DNA of 64,000 nucleotides, taken from Gossypium raimondii. Its lineage: Eukaryota > Streptophyta > Magnoliopsida > Malvales > Malvaceae. Positions 34,780 through 50,786 of the stretch are shown one piece after another. The stretch is taken from assembly GCF_025698545.1 (NCBI RefSeq), contig NC_068569.1:10788001-10852000 (forward strand), given 5' to 3'. The notes under the pieces are model-generated. The model had not been told where the DNA came from, did not search any database, and was given only the letters and a program-made list of their open reading frames with translations. The position numbers and the translations under genes are program-made. Every line of letters begins with the position of its first letter. The stretch's first letter is position 1.

Positions 34780-35560
34780 CGGGTATGGATTCTATTTGTT
34801 AGGGTTCCTCTAAATCTGGAGACTTTTCTTTGGTAGAGCCTACTCTTTCATTCTCTCTCGTAGTGACCCTGATATTGTCATATCAAAGTTTCTGGATAAC
34901 ATGGAAAGTTCGCCTCCCACCAAAGTTTTTTTCTTTTTCATGGAAATTTGGGTGGAAAGCTCTCCCCACCAAGTCTCTCGTGTTTCGTCAAGGTATGAAT
35001 TGTGTTTATCTTTACCCCTTCTCTAATAGTAAAAAAACTATAGACCACCTCGTACGGGATTGTTACACCACTTGAAATTTATTGACTGATGTCTTCCACC
35101 TTTGTCGTTTCAATCCATTGCATCTATTAATTAGGAGGAATGGCTTTTGACTAATATCATGTCCAAAAATTGGATTCAACACCCACAGATTCCCTGGTAT
35201 ATTATATTTTCCTTTACCTTATGGGAAATTTGGTTGTGCCATAATGCTCTAGTGTTCTCGAAGAATAGGCCTCTAAGAGGTTTCTTGCAGCGTATTCTGA
35301 CTAATTTTGGAGAATTTTTTGCTTTTTCGGTCACTGTGAGAAAATTTAGCATTCCATACACCATCCCAATTGCGTGGAAATCTCCTCCGCAAGGTTGGGT
35401 TAAGTTGAATATTGACGGTCCTTCTACAGGTAATTCGGGAAAGGCAGATGTTGGTGCTATTATCTGCGATCATCATGGTGGGTGGTTGATCGGTTCTTTT
35501 CATCACATTCCTAAAGCAATGAGTGTAGAGGTTGAATTGTGAGCTCTAAGAGACGGTCTA
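34780..35560 (+). pseudogene. LINE remnant: zinc-binding RT domain and RNase H
   Basis: Frame 34830-35075 reads WKVRLPPKFFSFSWKFGWKA, then LPTKSLVFRQGM and TIDHLVRDC, the zf-RVT domain of plant LINEs. After stops, 35147-35542 gives IPWYIIFSFTLWEIWLCHNA and then WVKLNIDGPSTGNSGKADVG with GAIICDHHGGWL, the RNase H domain. The frame stops at VEVEL* where the family has Trp (TGG to TGA), and the match continues ALRDGLAYMG. Broken by several stops; not functional. Same strand and order as the RT fragment at 33.2 kb. Confidence 0.8.
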
Positions 35561-35639
35561 GCTTATATGGGAAGTAGTTTACAACTGAGTCATTCTCAAA
35601 AAGTATTTTCTCTTGATGACTTATTTTGTGTGTGCTGAT

Positions 35640-36433
35640 CCTCCTATATATTTATTTCATTTACTTATAGATGATACCTACGAGCATATTATGTATCAAA
35701 TCTTATTTTAATTGCTAAATAATATTTATTCTTTTTCAAACTAAAAAAATTTAAATAATAAAATAAAAGTTTAAATATTAAAATGAAAAAAAATAAATAT
35801 ACTTGAGGGCCCTTTGAGGAAAAATAATTTAAACGTTTATCTAATGGTCTATACGATAAAGTAAAATATAAATCTTGGGTAGTCAAGTAGAAGTGATAAA
35901 ATCAGATATGGAAATCAAAATTCATTGGTCCAATTATATGCTAACCTTAACCCAATAGCCGTGATAAATCAAAAGGATAAATTTCCACGGCTACTACTAA
36001 TTTACAAAATTTGGCTCACACAACTTTTTCTCTATACAATAAGCTTATATTTACATTTCCCTCTTGAAAATAACTATTGGGAAAAACATGGTAAAGAATT
36101 ATTACTGAATGCTATAATACATTGTAATCGATGAGATGGCAACAAGTATGAACAATTTTATTTTATTAAAAAATTGTTTGCAAAGAAATTGTGCACTAAT
36201 CAACAAGAACTAACAACAAAATGAAAAATCCAAAATATATATTGAAAAGAAAAGAAATAACGTATACATTACATTTTTCTATACCCTATACAATCAAATC
36301 ACCCAATTTGCAAACATATTACCTCCCTAAAAAAAAAAACAACAACAACAACAATAACAAAAGTAATAAAATAAAATAAACAACAAACCTTTTTCTTCTC
36401 CGTTGTTTCTCTTTCTCAAAATATTCTCGTCGA
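35640..36433. other. AT-rich spacer with (CAA)n, 3' side of LEA-2 gene
   Basis: No gene recognised. A (CAA)n microsatellite lies at about 36341-36359. The right end should contain the 3' UTR of the minus-strand NDR1/HIN1-like gene. Confidence 0.55.
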
Positions 36434-37189
36434 TCAGAAAGTCCATTTCCAGATCTTGAGTCTCAAATCAACCTTACATTTTGCATTAGAAGTTGAAGCT
36501 GTGGTTGCTGATTTTGCCTTCGGGCCGGTAGCTTTAATCCCTTCACAAACAACCCTTATCCCAACCTTTGGTGTCTTCAATGCTCCCATTTTTGCTTCCA
36601 CTTTAGTATCGAGCTTTATCTTTAATGGCAGCCCCTTCTTGCTCTTCAAAGCTTTCTTCAACTTGGCAGCTGACGCGTCATCGAGTTCTTGGTTGCTACT
36701 AGTTATGGCAGCTTTCAAGAGGGCCGTGTTTTTAGTTCCGTGCACGAAGGAACCGAAGGAACCTTCCCCAATAGCGATGTCGTCGTCTGTGACAAGCGCT
36801 ACGGTGATTGGGTTGTAACTGTAGACGACTTTCTTGTTTGGGTTTTTGGCTGTGACGTTTAGGTTGATGTTGGTGATCAGCTTGGAAGCTGAGGTTACGT
36901 TAAGTGCCGAGATTTTGAGGGAGGAAACTGTGAAAGTAGGACGGTGAGGGCGGTAAAGGACGTACAATATAGCAGAAGCTACGGCGGCTATGAGGATGAG
37001 AACGAGAATAGCTATGGTGGTCCAAAGACAGCAAGAACAGCAAGAGCGGCGGTAGCGGTGGCGTTCGGGTTGTGGACGGTAGACAGGGCGGGAGGCTCCG
37101 TATTGTTGTGCTTTAGTGGCCGGAAAAGAAGGGTTGGTTGCGGCGGCGGTGCCATTTGTCGCTTGTTTAGGGTATACCCTATCTGCCAT
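36434..37189 (-). CDS. NDR1/HIN1-like (LEA-2) membrane protein
   Basis: A single uninterrupted exon of 251 residues starting MADRVYPKQATNG. The cytosolic N terminus carries a Pro/Arg-rich segment and a Cys cluster (RRSCCSCCLW, about 48-57) that could be acylated. One membrane helix (about 56-77, TTIAILVLILIAAVASAILY) and YRPHRPTF follow. The rest is a LEA-2 domain with NVTAKNPNKK, the family hallmark (NxTxxNPN), potential N-glycosylation sites, and the end KCKVDLRLKIWKWTF. Members sit in the plasma membrane and take part in defence or stress signalling (family knowledge). This subgroup resembles Arabidopsis LEA hydroxyproline-rich glycoproteins such as At1g17620 as far as I recall, not NDR1 itself. 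Isolated between two repeat-rich regions. Confidence 0.88.
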   Translation of the reverse strand: MADRVYPKQATNGTAAATNPSFPATKAQQYGASRPVYRPQPERHRYRRSCCSCCLWTTIAILVLILIAAVASAILYVLYRPHRPTFTVSSLKISALNVTSASKLITNINLNVTAKNPNKKVVYSYNPITVALVTDDDIAIGEGSFGSFVHGTKNTALLKAAITSSNQELDDASAAKLKKALKSKKGLPLKIKLDTKVEAKMGALKTPKVGIRVVCEGIKATGPKAKSATTASTSNAKCKVDLRLKIWKWTF

Positions 37190-37285
37190 GGTGATGTTGG
37201 GGGAGAGAGCTCAGCAAAGAGAAGAAAAAGGCGTTAATTTGCTTTTGGATTTCGAACTTGAAGGAGAAAATACTGACTGCCCTGT

Positions 37286-37292
37286 CTTTATA
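37286..37292 (-). promoter_or_regulatory. TATA-box candidate for LEA-2 gene
   Basis: TATAAAG on the minus strand, about 100 bp upstream of the start codon at 37189, a sensible distance for a short leader. Confidence 0.4.
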
Positions 37293-37299
37293 CATTTTA

Positions 37300-40200
37300 A
37301 ACGTGCTTGTCAGCGCGTATTTTGGGGAGAGTGGGATAGGGAAGAAAAGGGAATTGTTTTGGACTCAAGCCAACGAGGGAAATAATCTCGTGTTCTCTTT
37401 GTTTTGGTCGGGTGACTTTGTGATAAGGGTAATATTGACTAAGGAGAAGGAAGGTGGGAGTGACAGCAATGCCGTAACTAGAACGAACGAAAGGTTATCT
37501 CGACGCTCTTGTTTGGGGGCGTGGAATTGACATGTAGTGGTAGTTAAGGTTTTCTTTTTTCCCTTTTTCAATTTAACAAAATTTGATTTCAGTCTTAAAT
37601 AAATTTCTATTTATACTCTTATTTAACTTCTTAATTTGAGTTCACATTAATTTTTTTTCATATTTAAAATAAATTATTATATAAGAATATTTTGATTTTT
37701 TAAATACATGTAATTATGTCATCAACTGTATTAGTAAAACCTTAATTCTATCACTCAACCAAGTATCTACCTTAATTCTTTTGAACATTTTAATTTTATT
37801 ATGCATACTTTAGTACCTTTATTAATTTTATTAATAAATAATATTGTTGACTGAGTTGGTGTCACAAATTAACTCGACACCACTTAAAATTGATGATAAC
37901 ACCATGATAAACAAATTGTATTCATTTAGTATTCTTAATATGATTCTTAATGTGTTTAAATTTTATTTTGCTTACAATTTTATTTAATTTTTATTTTAAT
38001 ATCGTATACATTTCATATGTCATTATTAAGTAGTTTCAAATCATACATTTCATACACTGCTATTTTAAAACTCCCATATGTATTTTAAATATCGTTTTCT
38101 CAACCAAATTTGAGTTTATTAAAAATAAAACTTATGAGAGTACAATGATAAACACCTATTAAAACATCTTACTCATCGCCACACACCTTAAACTAAATGA
38201 TAAAAAACCTCTACAATAAACCAATTTTCATCCCAAAACCATGCCCCGATAGAATGAAAAAACCCAACATATCTAAAATATCTCATAGGATTGCGTAGAT
38301 TAAAATAAGTCAAACCTGCAATCTCTTGTCATCACTTTTGCGAACTTTCTCTCCATCAATGTCGCCACACAATTGAGCTTAACCCCAAACTCTAATTGTT
38401 TTTGCTTGCTTTTTACTTAATTTCCTAGACCTACAATCATCCAATTCATCAAAATATTTCCATGAATCTCTAATATCATTTAAAGTCGTCATATTGTGAA
38501 TGATATTTTAGTAGTTGGATAAAAGGTGGTGTTCGAATTTTTGAATATTTAAGACCAAATTTTATGGTGTGCAACTGTTAGAATTGAGACTTCAGTTTTA
38601 CTTGTTATAATGTAATTTGATTACAAATATTTTCTGTATTTATTTATGGTAAACTCTAAAAAAATTCAACGTTGGGTTGATTTTTATTCATCAGTTGAAA
38701 TAGGAATTCAAAATTATAGGAATAGAAAAGTGGTGATGGTCAGTATCGTATAATAATTCAGATGAAGCGGAGTTTATGGGATTAGAGCTCGAAAATATAG
38801 AATGTAGCAAAGTTTTGTTTGTCCCCACAAGAAATTTATAATGTAGATGGACTGTTACATCCATATCTCCCATGTGAGTTCATTAATTCAACTACATCAA
38901 ATATGTGTTGTATTTAATGAATTGTGCATCATAATTAGATTGTAAATGAACAGGAACTTCCTTGAATATTTAATAAAATTATCCCTAATTGAAGTTTTCA
39001 TTTCATTTGAATTTGAGGGTTTTAAAGGAATGGAAGGGATAATGTAGTTCATCCTTTAACACTGTTTTTGGTAAGTTGGGAAGAAATTTTTGAAAAAAAT
39101 TTCAAATCTTATATATATTTTTTAGATGTCTATACTGAATTTACAATTTAGTTGTTCTACTTTTATTTTTAGTAATTTTTATTTTTTAAATTCCAATTTT
39201 AAGTTCAATTGTTAATACTATTATTTTTTCTGTTAAATGAGTTGGTGTGGCATTTTGGGATAAAAAATATTTACTAAGTAGTAATGTAATTAATAAATGT
39301 TGTTGTAAGAACCTAAATTTAACAAAATAATTTTAACATAGTTGGACTTAGAATTTTGAAATCAAAAGCGAGAGGACTAAATTCCTAAAATAAAAATACT
39401 GACGACTAAATTCTAAATTTATGAAGAGTATAAAAACTTATGACATATTTTAACATTTTTCTTTTACATTTGAGATCGAAATACTTATTCCGACTTAATA
39501 TTTATGTATTTTATAAAAAATTTAAATAATATTTTTTTTAATTAAAATTGAAACCCACCAAACCAAAATATTTCTGTCACATGCAAAATGGAGGCAAAAA
39601 GCAAAAGAGAGTGATTGAGCAATGTCAAAATTTGACAAAGTACCTAAGATGACACCTAATAAGGAAATAAATTAATGAAGTGTTTGTTTAGAAGGAAATT
39701 AAACAGGCATTTGCCAACTGAATTAAACCCGTATTAGTGAAAGTCAATGCTTAATTAGATAACAAATTAATTTTCTCAACAATCACAGACGTTCCCATGT
39801 TACCTAAATCTAATTTTAGACTTTTCTCTCCAAAACAGGTCGACCATAAGGCTTAGTTAAGAATGGGAAATTAACCATGGTTGTAAATTATCATAGGCTA
39901 TAATATATATAATATTGAAGGCACTGATTGCCAAACTTTATACCAAAATAGAGCTTTGTCTCATTGGCTTTCCATTTTGCTCAATGATGGACATCGAAGA
40001 AAACTAGGAAACCCAGCAATTTGATTCCTCACCTACTGAGTGATGACCCAAAAATTAAATTAAAATAATTGCTTGTTGCCTTTTTTTTTTTGTATTATTA
40101 TTATTGTTGTTAACACAGCACATCATGTGATTGTGCTAATTTTTTAAATAATTTTTTATTTTATAATACGGAAATTTGATTACAACAGCTTAATTGCCAT

Positions 40201-41063
40201 CAATGTTCTTCAATACTTCGACACTCCCCGCCCCCAACCAATATGTATAGCTCTAATGTTGTAAAAACGTATCGTGGTCCAATAGTTAAACTATTAATTA
40301 ATTCAACCACTTAAAAAATAAAAAAAATACTAGACACAACTAATTAATTATAGAAACATAAATATTTATTTTATAAATTATAAAAATTAAATATTTAAAC
40401 TAGTTTAAATTCAAATTAAGTAACTTTTTATTTAACTTTTTATTTAGTTCACTTAATTTTTTATCGATTCAATATTCTTCCGAACAACTAATTCTCAAGT
40501 CAATCTATCGCTCTAATTCTAACAACCATGTTTTCTTCTTGTTTCCATGTAAAATGAACAATCTCAAAGTGATACAAAACAAGATATTTTCAACATCAGG
40601 TGAAAATTGATAAGGCAGTACTCATTCCTATTATGCCCAGTAACGGTGAGGTCAGTTTGGTTTCATTCGGTTTTTTCATTTTCCAAACTAAAATTGAACC
40701 GAATGACATAAGAAACCAATTATTATTGAATCATACTAAATCAATCCAGTTCAGGTTTCGAGTTTTCATATTGTTTTTGAGCTTTTGGACTTTATTTAGA
40801 TAAAATTGTCTTTGTATTTGGACTTTTCAACTTTAATTATATAAAGTTATCTTTATTTTATGTTTCTTGGACATAAAATCTCAATTAATATATTTATTTA
40901 AAAATAATTTGTAAAATCTATAATTCTAAATGTTTATTAAAAATCTAATTAAACTGTGATTTAATCTCTCAATCTTCAATGAACACAATCAAATGTTAAA
41001 TTACTTGTATTTTATAACTCTTAATGTGTAATGATAGCAAAAAACACCCAACTTGGAAATGTT
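37300..41063. other. AT-rich intergenic DNA
   Basis: About 3.8 kb with no recognisable gene. The first few hundred bases (to about 37560) are less AT-rich and probably belong to the LEA-2 promoter. The rest shows homopolymers and AT-rich patches; no element boundaries could be fixed. Confidence 0.6.
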
Positions 41064-41600
41064 TGTAACACCCCTTGCTCGACCTGATTGTCGAGTCCGA
41101 GTTACAAGATACCACAGTAAAAAAAATGAAACAATTACATACATTTAAATACATAATTTACATCATAATTCAAGTATTTATAATCAAAACATTTCACAAT
41201 TACTTTGTAAGATCTATTACGGGTCTTAATCGAGCTTACAAAAGCTAATTTACAAACCCGAGCTTGAAAAATGACCAAATTGCAATATTTTCAAAGTTTT
41301 TATAATAGGTATCGATACCCCCCATATAGGTACGGATATCATCTTTAGCTTTGATGTTTAGAAAAATCTTAACAAAATCATAAGTACCGATACGTACTAT
41401 AAGGTACCGATACCTCTTTTACAAAGTATCGATACCCATTTCAGTATCGATGCCGTTTTACAATTCGATATTTTCATAAAATTAAACAAAATCATTTGTA
41501 TCGATACCCTCATTAAGTATCGATACCCTGATATGAAGTATTGATACTTTAGTCCATTATCGATACCATTTTGAGCTCAATTCGGAACTCAAGGTTTAAA
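41064..41600 (+). mobile_element. TGTAACACCCC-ended repeat, copy B
   Basis: Starts TGTAACACCCCTTGCTCGAC, followed by CTGATTGTCGAGTCCGAG and GGGTCTTAATCGAGCTTA. These blocks are shared in order with the minus-strand copy ending at 34747. Downstream it carries the TATCGATACC palindromes. A TG-start fits an LTR or an LTR-like non-autonomous element, but no matching CA end or partner LTR was found. The right limit is approximate. Confidence 0.5.
41318..41573. repeat. Array of TATCGATACC palindromes
   Basis: About ten copies or near copies in 256 bp. They include the perfect GGTATCGATACC (41318-41329), GGTACCGATACC (near 41403), GTATCGATACCC (near 41426), GTATCGATGCC, GTATCGATACCC (twice more, near 41499 and 41517), GTATTGATAC and TTATCGATACC. 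Units are 10-12 bp at irregular 15-60 bp spacing inside copy B of the TGTAACACCCC repeat. Confidence 0.8.
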
Positions 41601-43460
41601 ATTAGGTTAGATTTTATTTTTATTTTTATTTTTAAGATTTGAGGTAAAATAAGATTTTTTTATTTCAATTTTCAATTTGAGTTTTTTGGATTTGTTTAAT
41701 AGTTTTAAAAGTTGAAGTTGCAACTCAAAAACGATTTAAGCTTTTTCGAATTAAACTTACACATATAAATAATGATTTCCAAAATATATTTGAACACATT
41801 AAAAATTGAAAATGGATATTATTTCTTTGAGGACTAACGATTTTGCTCACTTCTATTTGTTTCAATGGAATCCAAAATAATAATAATAAATTGCAACAAT
41901 GAGAAAGAAAGTTTTCATGTGTCAAAATGAAAAAATAGGAAAAATTAATGTTTTACTATGAAGGAAAACTAGGAAAGACGTGTTTTAATCTCATCCCTAA
42001 ATCATTTTTAATTTAATGGTTTAAAAATAATATAAAACTATCAAGATCTATATTAGTTTAAATGGATCCCTCCCTATATTTATTTATATCCTTATCGTAA
42101 TATAAAATTAAAAAGTTTCACACACTTTTATAACTTTTTATTCGATTAATATTTTAACAACTCAACCATTGAATTTTATTAATATGGTTATGCTTATATT
42201 GCATGTAAAATTTTGAATTAATCTAATACCTCTATCATATTGATCTAAAATATTACTTATCAATATATATGTAATGGCTGAAAGTTTTTTACATAAAACA
42301 AATAGCTAGAAAAATTCAATTTATTTTACACTTGACATGCATTATTTGTATAAACCAAATATAAAATATTTGGTTTGTTGAAATATTATTCAACAAAAGT
42401 TACGAAAATATTTAGTTTTAAACTAATATAAATGGACCCTTCATGTATATATACATATGTGTGTGTGAGAATGAGAAAATCGAATATATATCAATATTAG
42501 AAATTTTATGACACGCGTATCGTCTGAAAATTTAAAAATAGCATACAATAATGAAACATATGGTTTGAAACTAATTAATTACAATAACACATGAAATATG
42601 TATTAAAATAAAAATAAATAAATAATTACAAATATCAACTAGAAAATCAAATATATAAATATATATTTTTGGAAGGAGTATATGATACCTTAGAGCCAAA
42701 ACAATTATAAATATGATATAAAAAATAAAAAGTAATACAATTTTTTTTTTTGGATAATTGAGAGAGAAAATAGGATAGCTCTCATATCATACCTATATTA
42801 AAATCACTAAATAAAATTTAAAAATAATATAATAAAGTAGCTATTTTGATTGGAGAAGGTTTATTAAAAGTCCGAAAACAAGTGGATGTTTCATTATTCA
42901 GGTATTTTAGTCAGAAATAGCGTTGAATACAAGTTTTGACTCTGGGAGCCCATATATTGTAGGATGCGGAAGAGGCCTCGCCATTCAGAAAGAACAGTGG
43001 ACCAATAGTTGTCATATCTTTTACGTAAGGTTGCTTAGTAGGCCCATCTCGTATGTTATGACCCATGCTTTTCTTTATCTGTCCAAAAGGACTACAACAT
43101 ATGGTGCAAAATGAATATGGCTTCTTACGCTTTTGTTTGAAAATTTCACCACCATGTTGGTTCTATCTTTTCTTTATATAAAAATAACCATAAATATCTA
43201 ACCATTAAAATATCATGTTTTAAAAGTCATGTCTCTTTTCGAAAATACATTTTATGGTAGGTTTGGAAATTATGATTTCGCTTGGTTTGGATAACAAATT
43301 AAGTATTCGAGTTAAATTTTGGATTTCAAAAATTCATTTTAAAATCTAATATTAATTAAAAAAAGATGAGAATTCTTTTTGTTCTCCATTCTTCCACACT
43401 TCCTTTCAAACCCAAATAATACTTAATTAATTTTACTTGTAATATATAATCATTGAAGCT
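41600..43460. other. AT-rich intergenic DNA
   Basis: No gene recognised. A more GC-balanced island at about 42900-43130 has a 63-codon frame (42923-43114) without a recognisable domain. Confidence 0.55.
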
Positions 43461-43461
43461 C

Positions 43462-44100
43462 GAGGTTTTCAGAATTGGACCGGTAGGCAAATCAGTCAGA
43501 CCACCAATTCCTAGTTCAATCGATCCATTCGGTTCGATTGAATAAATTAATAAGAATATATAAAATCGATTCAACTGTCGGTTCGGCCGATTCACTATTC
43601 AATCAATTTGACCCTTTATTTCAAACTGATACCTCGATCGATTTTCGATCTGACTTTGAAAAGAGTAACAAAACTTCATGCATTTAATTTAATACAGTAT
43701 AAATATTCAAAAATTTCAGTTATACCTTCAATTTTAAATCCTTGATTTCTAATTTATACCTAACTACCTAAGTAAGTCCATTTATGCCCAGTACAATCGA
43801 TTTAACTAGTTAATCTGATTTAGCTTTGAATATAGAGATGAAGCTCCGTGTTTTTTATTTAATATGGTATAAACATTCAAAATTTTCATTTATACCATAA
43901 TCTCCACAATTTTAATTTATAAATCCCTGACTTTTAATTTACACCTGAGTAAGTCCACTTATTTAAGTACAAATCAATTCGACCATTTCAATTGCTTTGA
44001 TTGGTACGATCGGTTCAGTTGGTCTATTCAGTTCTATTAAAAAAATCATAAAAAAATTGGTTGAACCTTCAAATCAATCGGTGACCGATATCAAAATCTT
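43462..44100. mobile_element. Possible hAT-like element with imperfect inverted ends
   Basis: Left end GAGGTTTTCAGAATTGGACC resembles the reverse complement of the right end, CAAGATTTTGATATCGGTCA. Between them lie GGTTCGATTG/CGGTTCGGCC-type subterminal motifs near both ends and an internal direct duplication of about 170 bp (43650-43815 and 43816-43990). I could not establish a clear target duplication. Confidence 0.4.
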
Positions 44101-44387
44101 GAATTTCAAATAATTTATTTCTCAAAAATAAATTAGGAATAATAAATTCATAAATCATAAATCTCAAAGCTAAAATTTTGAATTTCAATCCTCAAACATT
44201 ACCTTAATTTATTCAAACTTTATTTCTTAAATATTTTTCCTAAAAGAATAAAAGCAAATAAAAATCAATAATCGATTGTGAGCAAATCCAATATCCACAA
44301 AGATCTAAATGAAGTAAATCATTTAATATGTCAGTTAACGATGGATGCAAATTAAGTTGAGGGATCAAAGACGATGATCATATTAAA

Positions 44388-44588
44388 GCCTTACACTGGA
44401 GTGTTTAGTCTTCTAATTATATCTAATCAAAGACTAATTAGAGAGCATCATACCTAAGCAAAGACTTATGAACTGGGAAAAAGGTGGTTTATGTATAATG
44501 CCTTACACTGGAGTGTTTAGTCTTCTAATTATATCTAATCAAAGACTAATTAGAGAGCATCATGCCTAAGCAAAGACTTATGAACTGG
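44388..44588. repeat. Direct duplication of a 90-bp unit
   Basis: Positions 44388-44477 and 44501-44588 both read GCCTTACACTGGAGTGTTTA and on to CTTATGAACTGG. They differ by one substitution and two 1-bp deletions, with a 23-bp spacer. Each unit also holds an imperfect inverted repeat (TAGTCTTCTAATTA / TAATCAAAGACTA). The high identity implies a recent duplication. Confidence 0.9.
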
Positions 44589-44589
44589 T

Positions 44590-45810
44590 CCACATAAATT
44601 AAAACATGTTTCAAACCGATTTAAAAATGATAACTAGTTATATATATATATATATATTATTTTAGCTTTTAATAATATTATTAATTACATAGCTAAGACA
44701 ATATAAAAAGAGTTGGCAACTTTACAACTTTACCTACATTCATAAATTAATTTCATAAAATGGGTATTTTATTTTATTTTTATATTTAACAAAGCTTTGA
44801 CTTTATTGATTAAAATGAGTATTTTTTACATATTTTTTTATTAATTTAATCCTCCGTTATAATTACTTGTATATATATATATATATTGATTTGTCTCTAA
44901 AATTTTGATAAATATTTATATTTATCTTGTAAATGTATTTTATTTATTTGTAGAGGCAACACTTTGAAAATATTTAAAAAAAAAGAGAGCTGCTGGCTTA
45001 TCTTAATAAAAATTTAACCAAGTTCACCGACACATTTAAGTTTTTAGTTTGCGTCTTGGGTGTGCCACTTTTGTCTGATTTTTATTTTTATTTATCAAGT
45101 AAAAGAGCCTGTAAAAAACAATGGTGGTGGTGGTGGTGTCCAACGTTGCCTTCCAAAATTACTACCTAACTCTGCCTAAATTGTCTGTTGTGGGGACGAG
45201 TATCCATAAGTTCGATATTTCCTCGATCAATTGAAAATACTTGTCAATATCATTGGTTGATATTTTTTCTGAAAGAAAAAAAAAACCCATTAAATGGTCG
45301 AAATAGTTGGAATTTAGTTCAAACCCTAATCACAGAAATGTCAAAAATCATAATTCTATAGTGGACCGGGTGTCTATTAAAATAAAAAACAAATAATATT
45401 CTGGAATATAATGATGATACTTGGGATCTGGTTTATTAATTTTCTAAAGCAGTCAAGCAATCCATGTGAAACAGTTGAGCCAAATATACCCCCAACAACA
45501 ATTCTCCCTCTATCACTGAAAAGTGTCTTAGACCAGGCTCCTTTTAAGTTTACTGTTCTGCTTTGATCAGCTCCAGTAAAACTTTGATTTTTTTGGATAA
45601 TTATAGTTACCTTTAGTCACTTCTACTGAAAAAAGCTGTTTTCTTCCATTAAATTATGTCAATCTTCTTATTAGTCTTTAATAAAGGGATAACCTGATTT
45701 TTTTGGTTACCAAATCCCTGGCTCTTTTATTTTTATTTTTTTGAGGTGTACCATTAGTGGGTCTTCTTTTGTACTCTCAATAAAGCCGTATAATTTTTGT
45801 TCCTTCAAGT
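44590..45810. other. ALE2 upstream region
   Basis: AT-rich with (TA)n near 44640-44658 and 44873-44886 and a short (GGT)n near 45123. From about 45450 it becomes less AT-rich and should contain the ALE2 promoter. No gene recognised. Confidence 0.5.
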
Positions 45811-45818
45811 TATAAATA
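45811..45818 (+). promoter_or_regulatory. TATA-box candidate for ALE2
   Basis: TATAAATA lies 158 bp before the ALE2 start codon, suggesting a leader of about 120-130 nt. Confidence 0.5.
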
Positions 45819-45968
45819 TATACCCATGTTTTGCTTCAGGGTGTTGTTTCAGTTTTCACTGCTTTGTTTCTCTTATCTTTTTCTTGCTTTAATGCTTGGC
45901 TAAGAGGCCTGAGAGAGGGATGGAACTTTTTTGAGATTGAATTCCAGCTTTTTTGGAAGTGAAAAAAA

Positions 45969-50786
<4,818 letters not shown>

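Noticed and set aside
36456-37237. Several plus-strand frames opposite the LEA-2 gene
   Set aside because: They are antisense shadows of the intact NDR1/HIN1-like reading frame.
41318-41573. CRISPR-like reading of regularly repeated palindromes
   Set aside because: Eukaryotic context, units only 10-12 bp, irregular spacing and variable motif; not a CRISPR array.
42923-43114. 63-codon frame in a GC-balanced island
   Set aside because: Short, unrecognised, no flanking gene structure.
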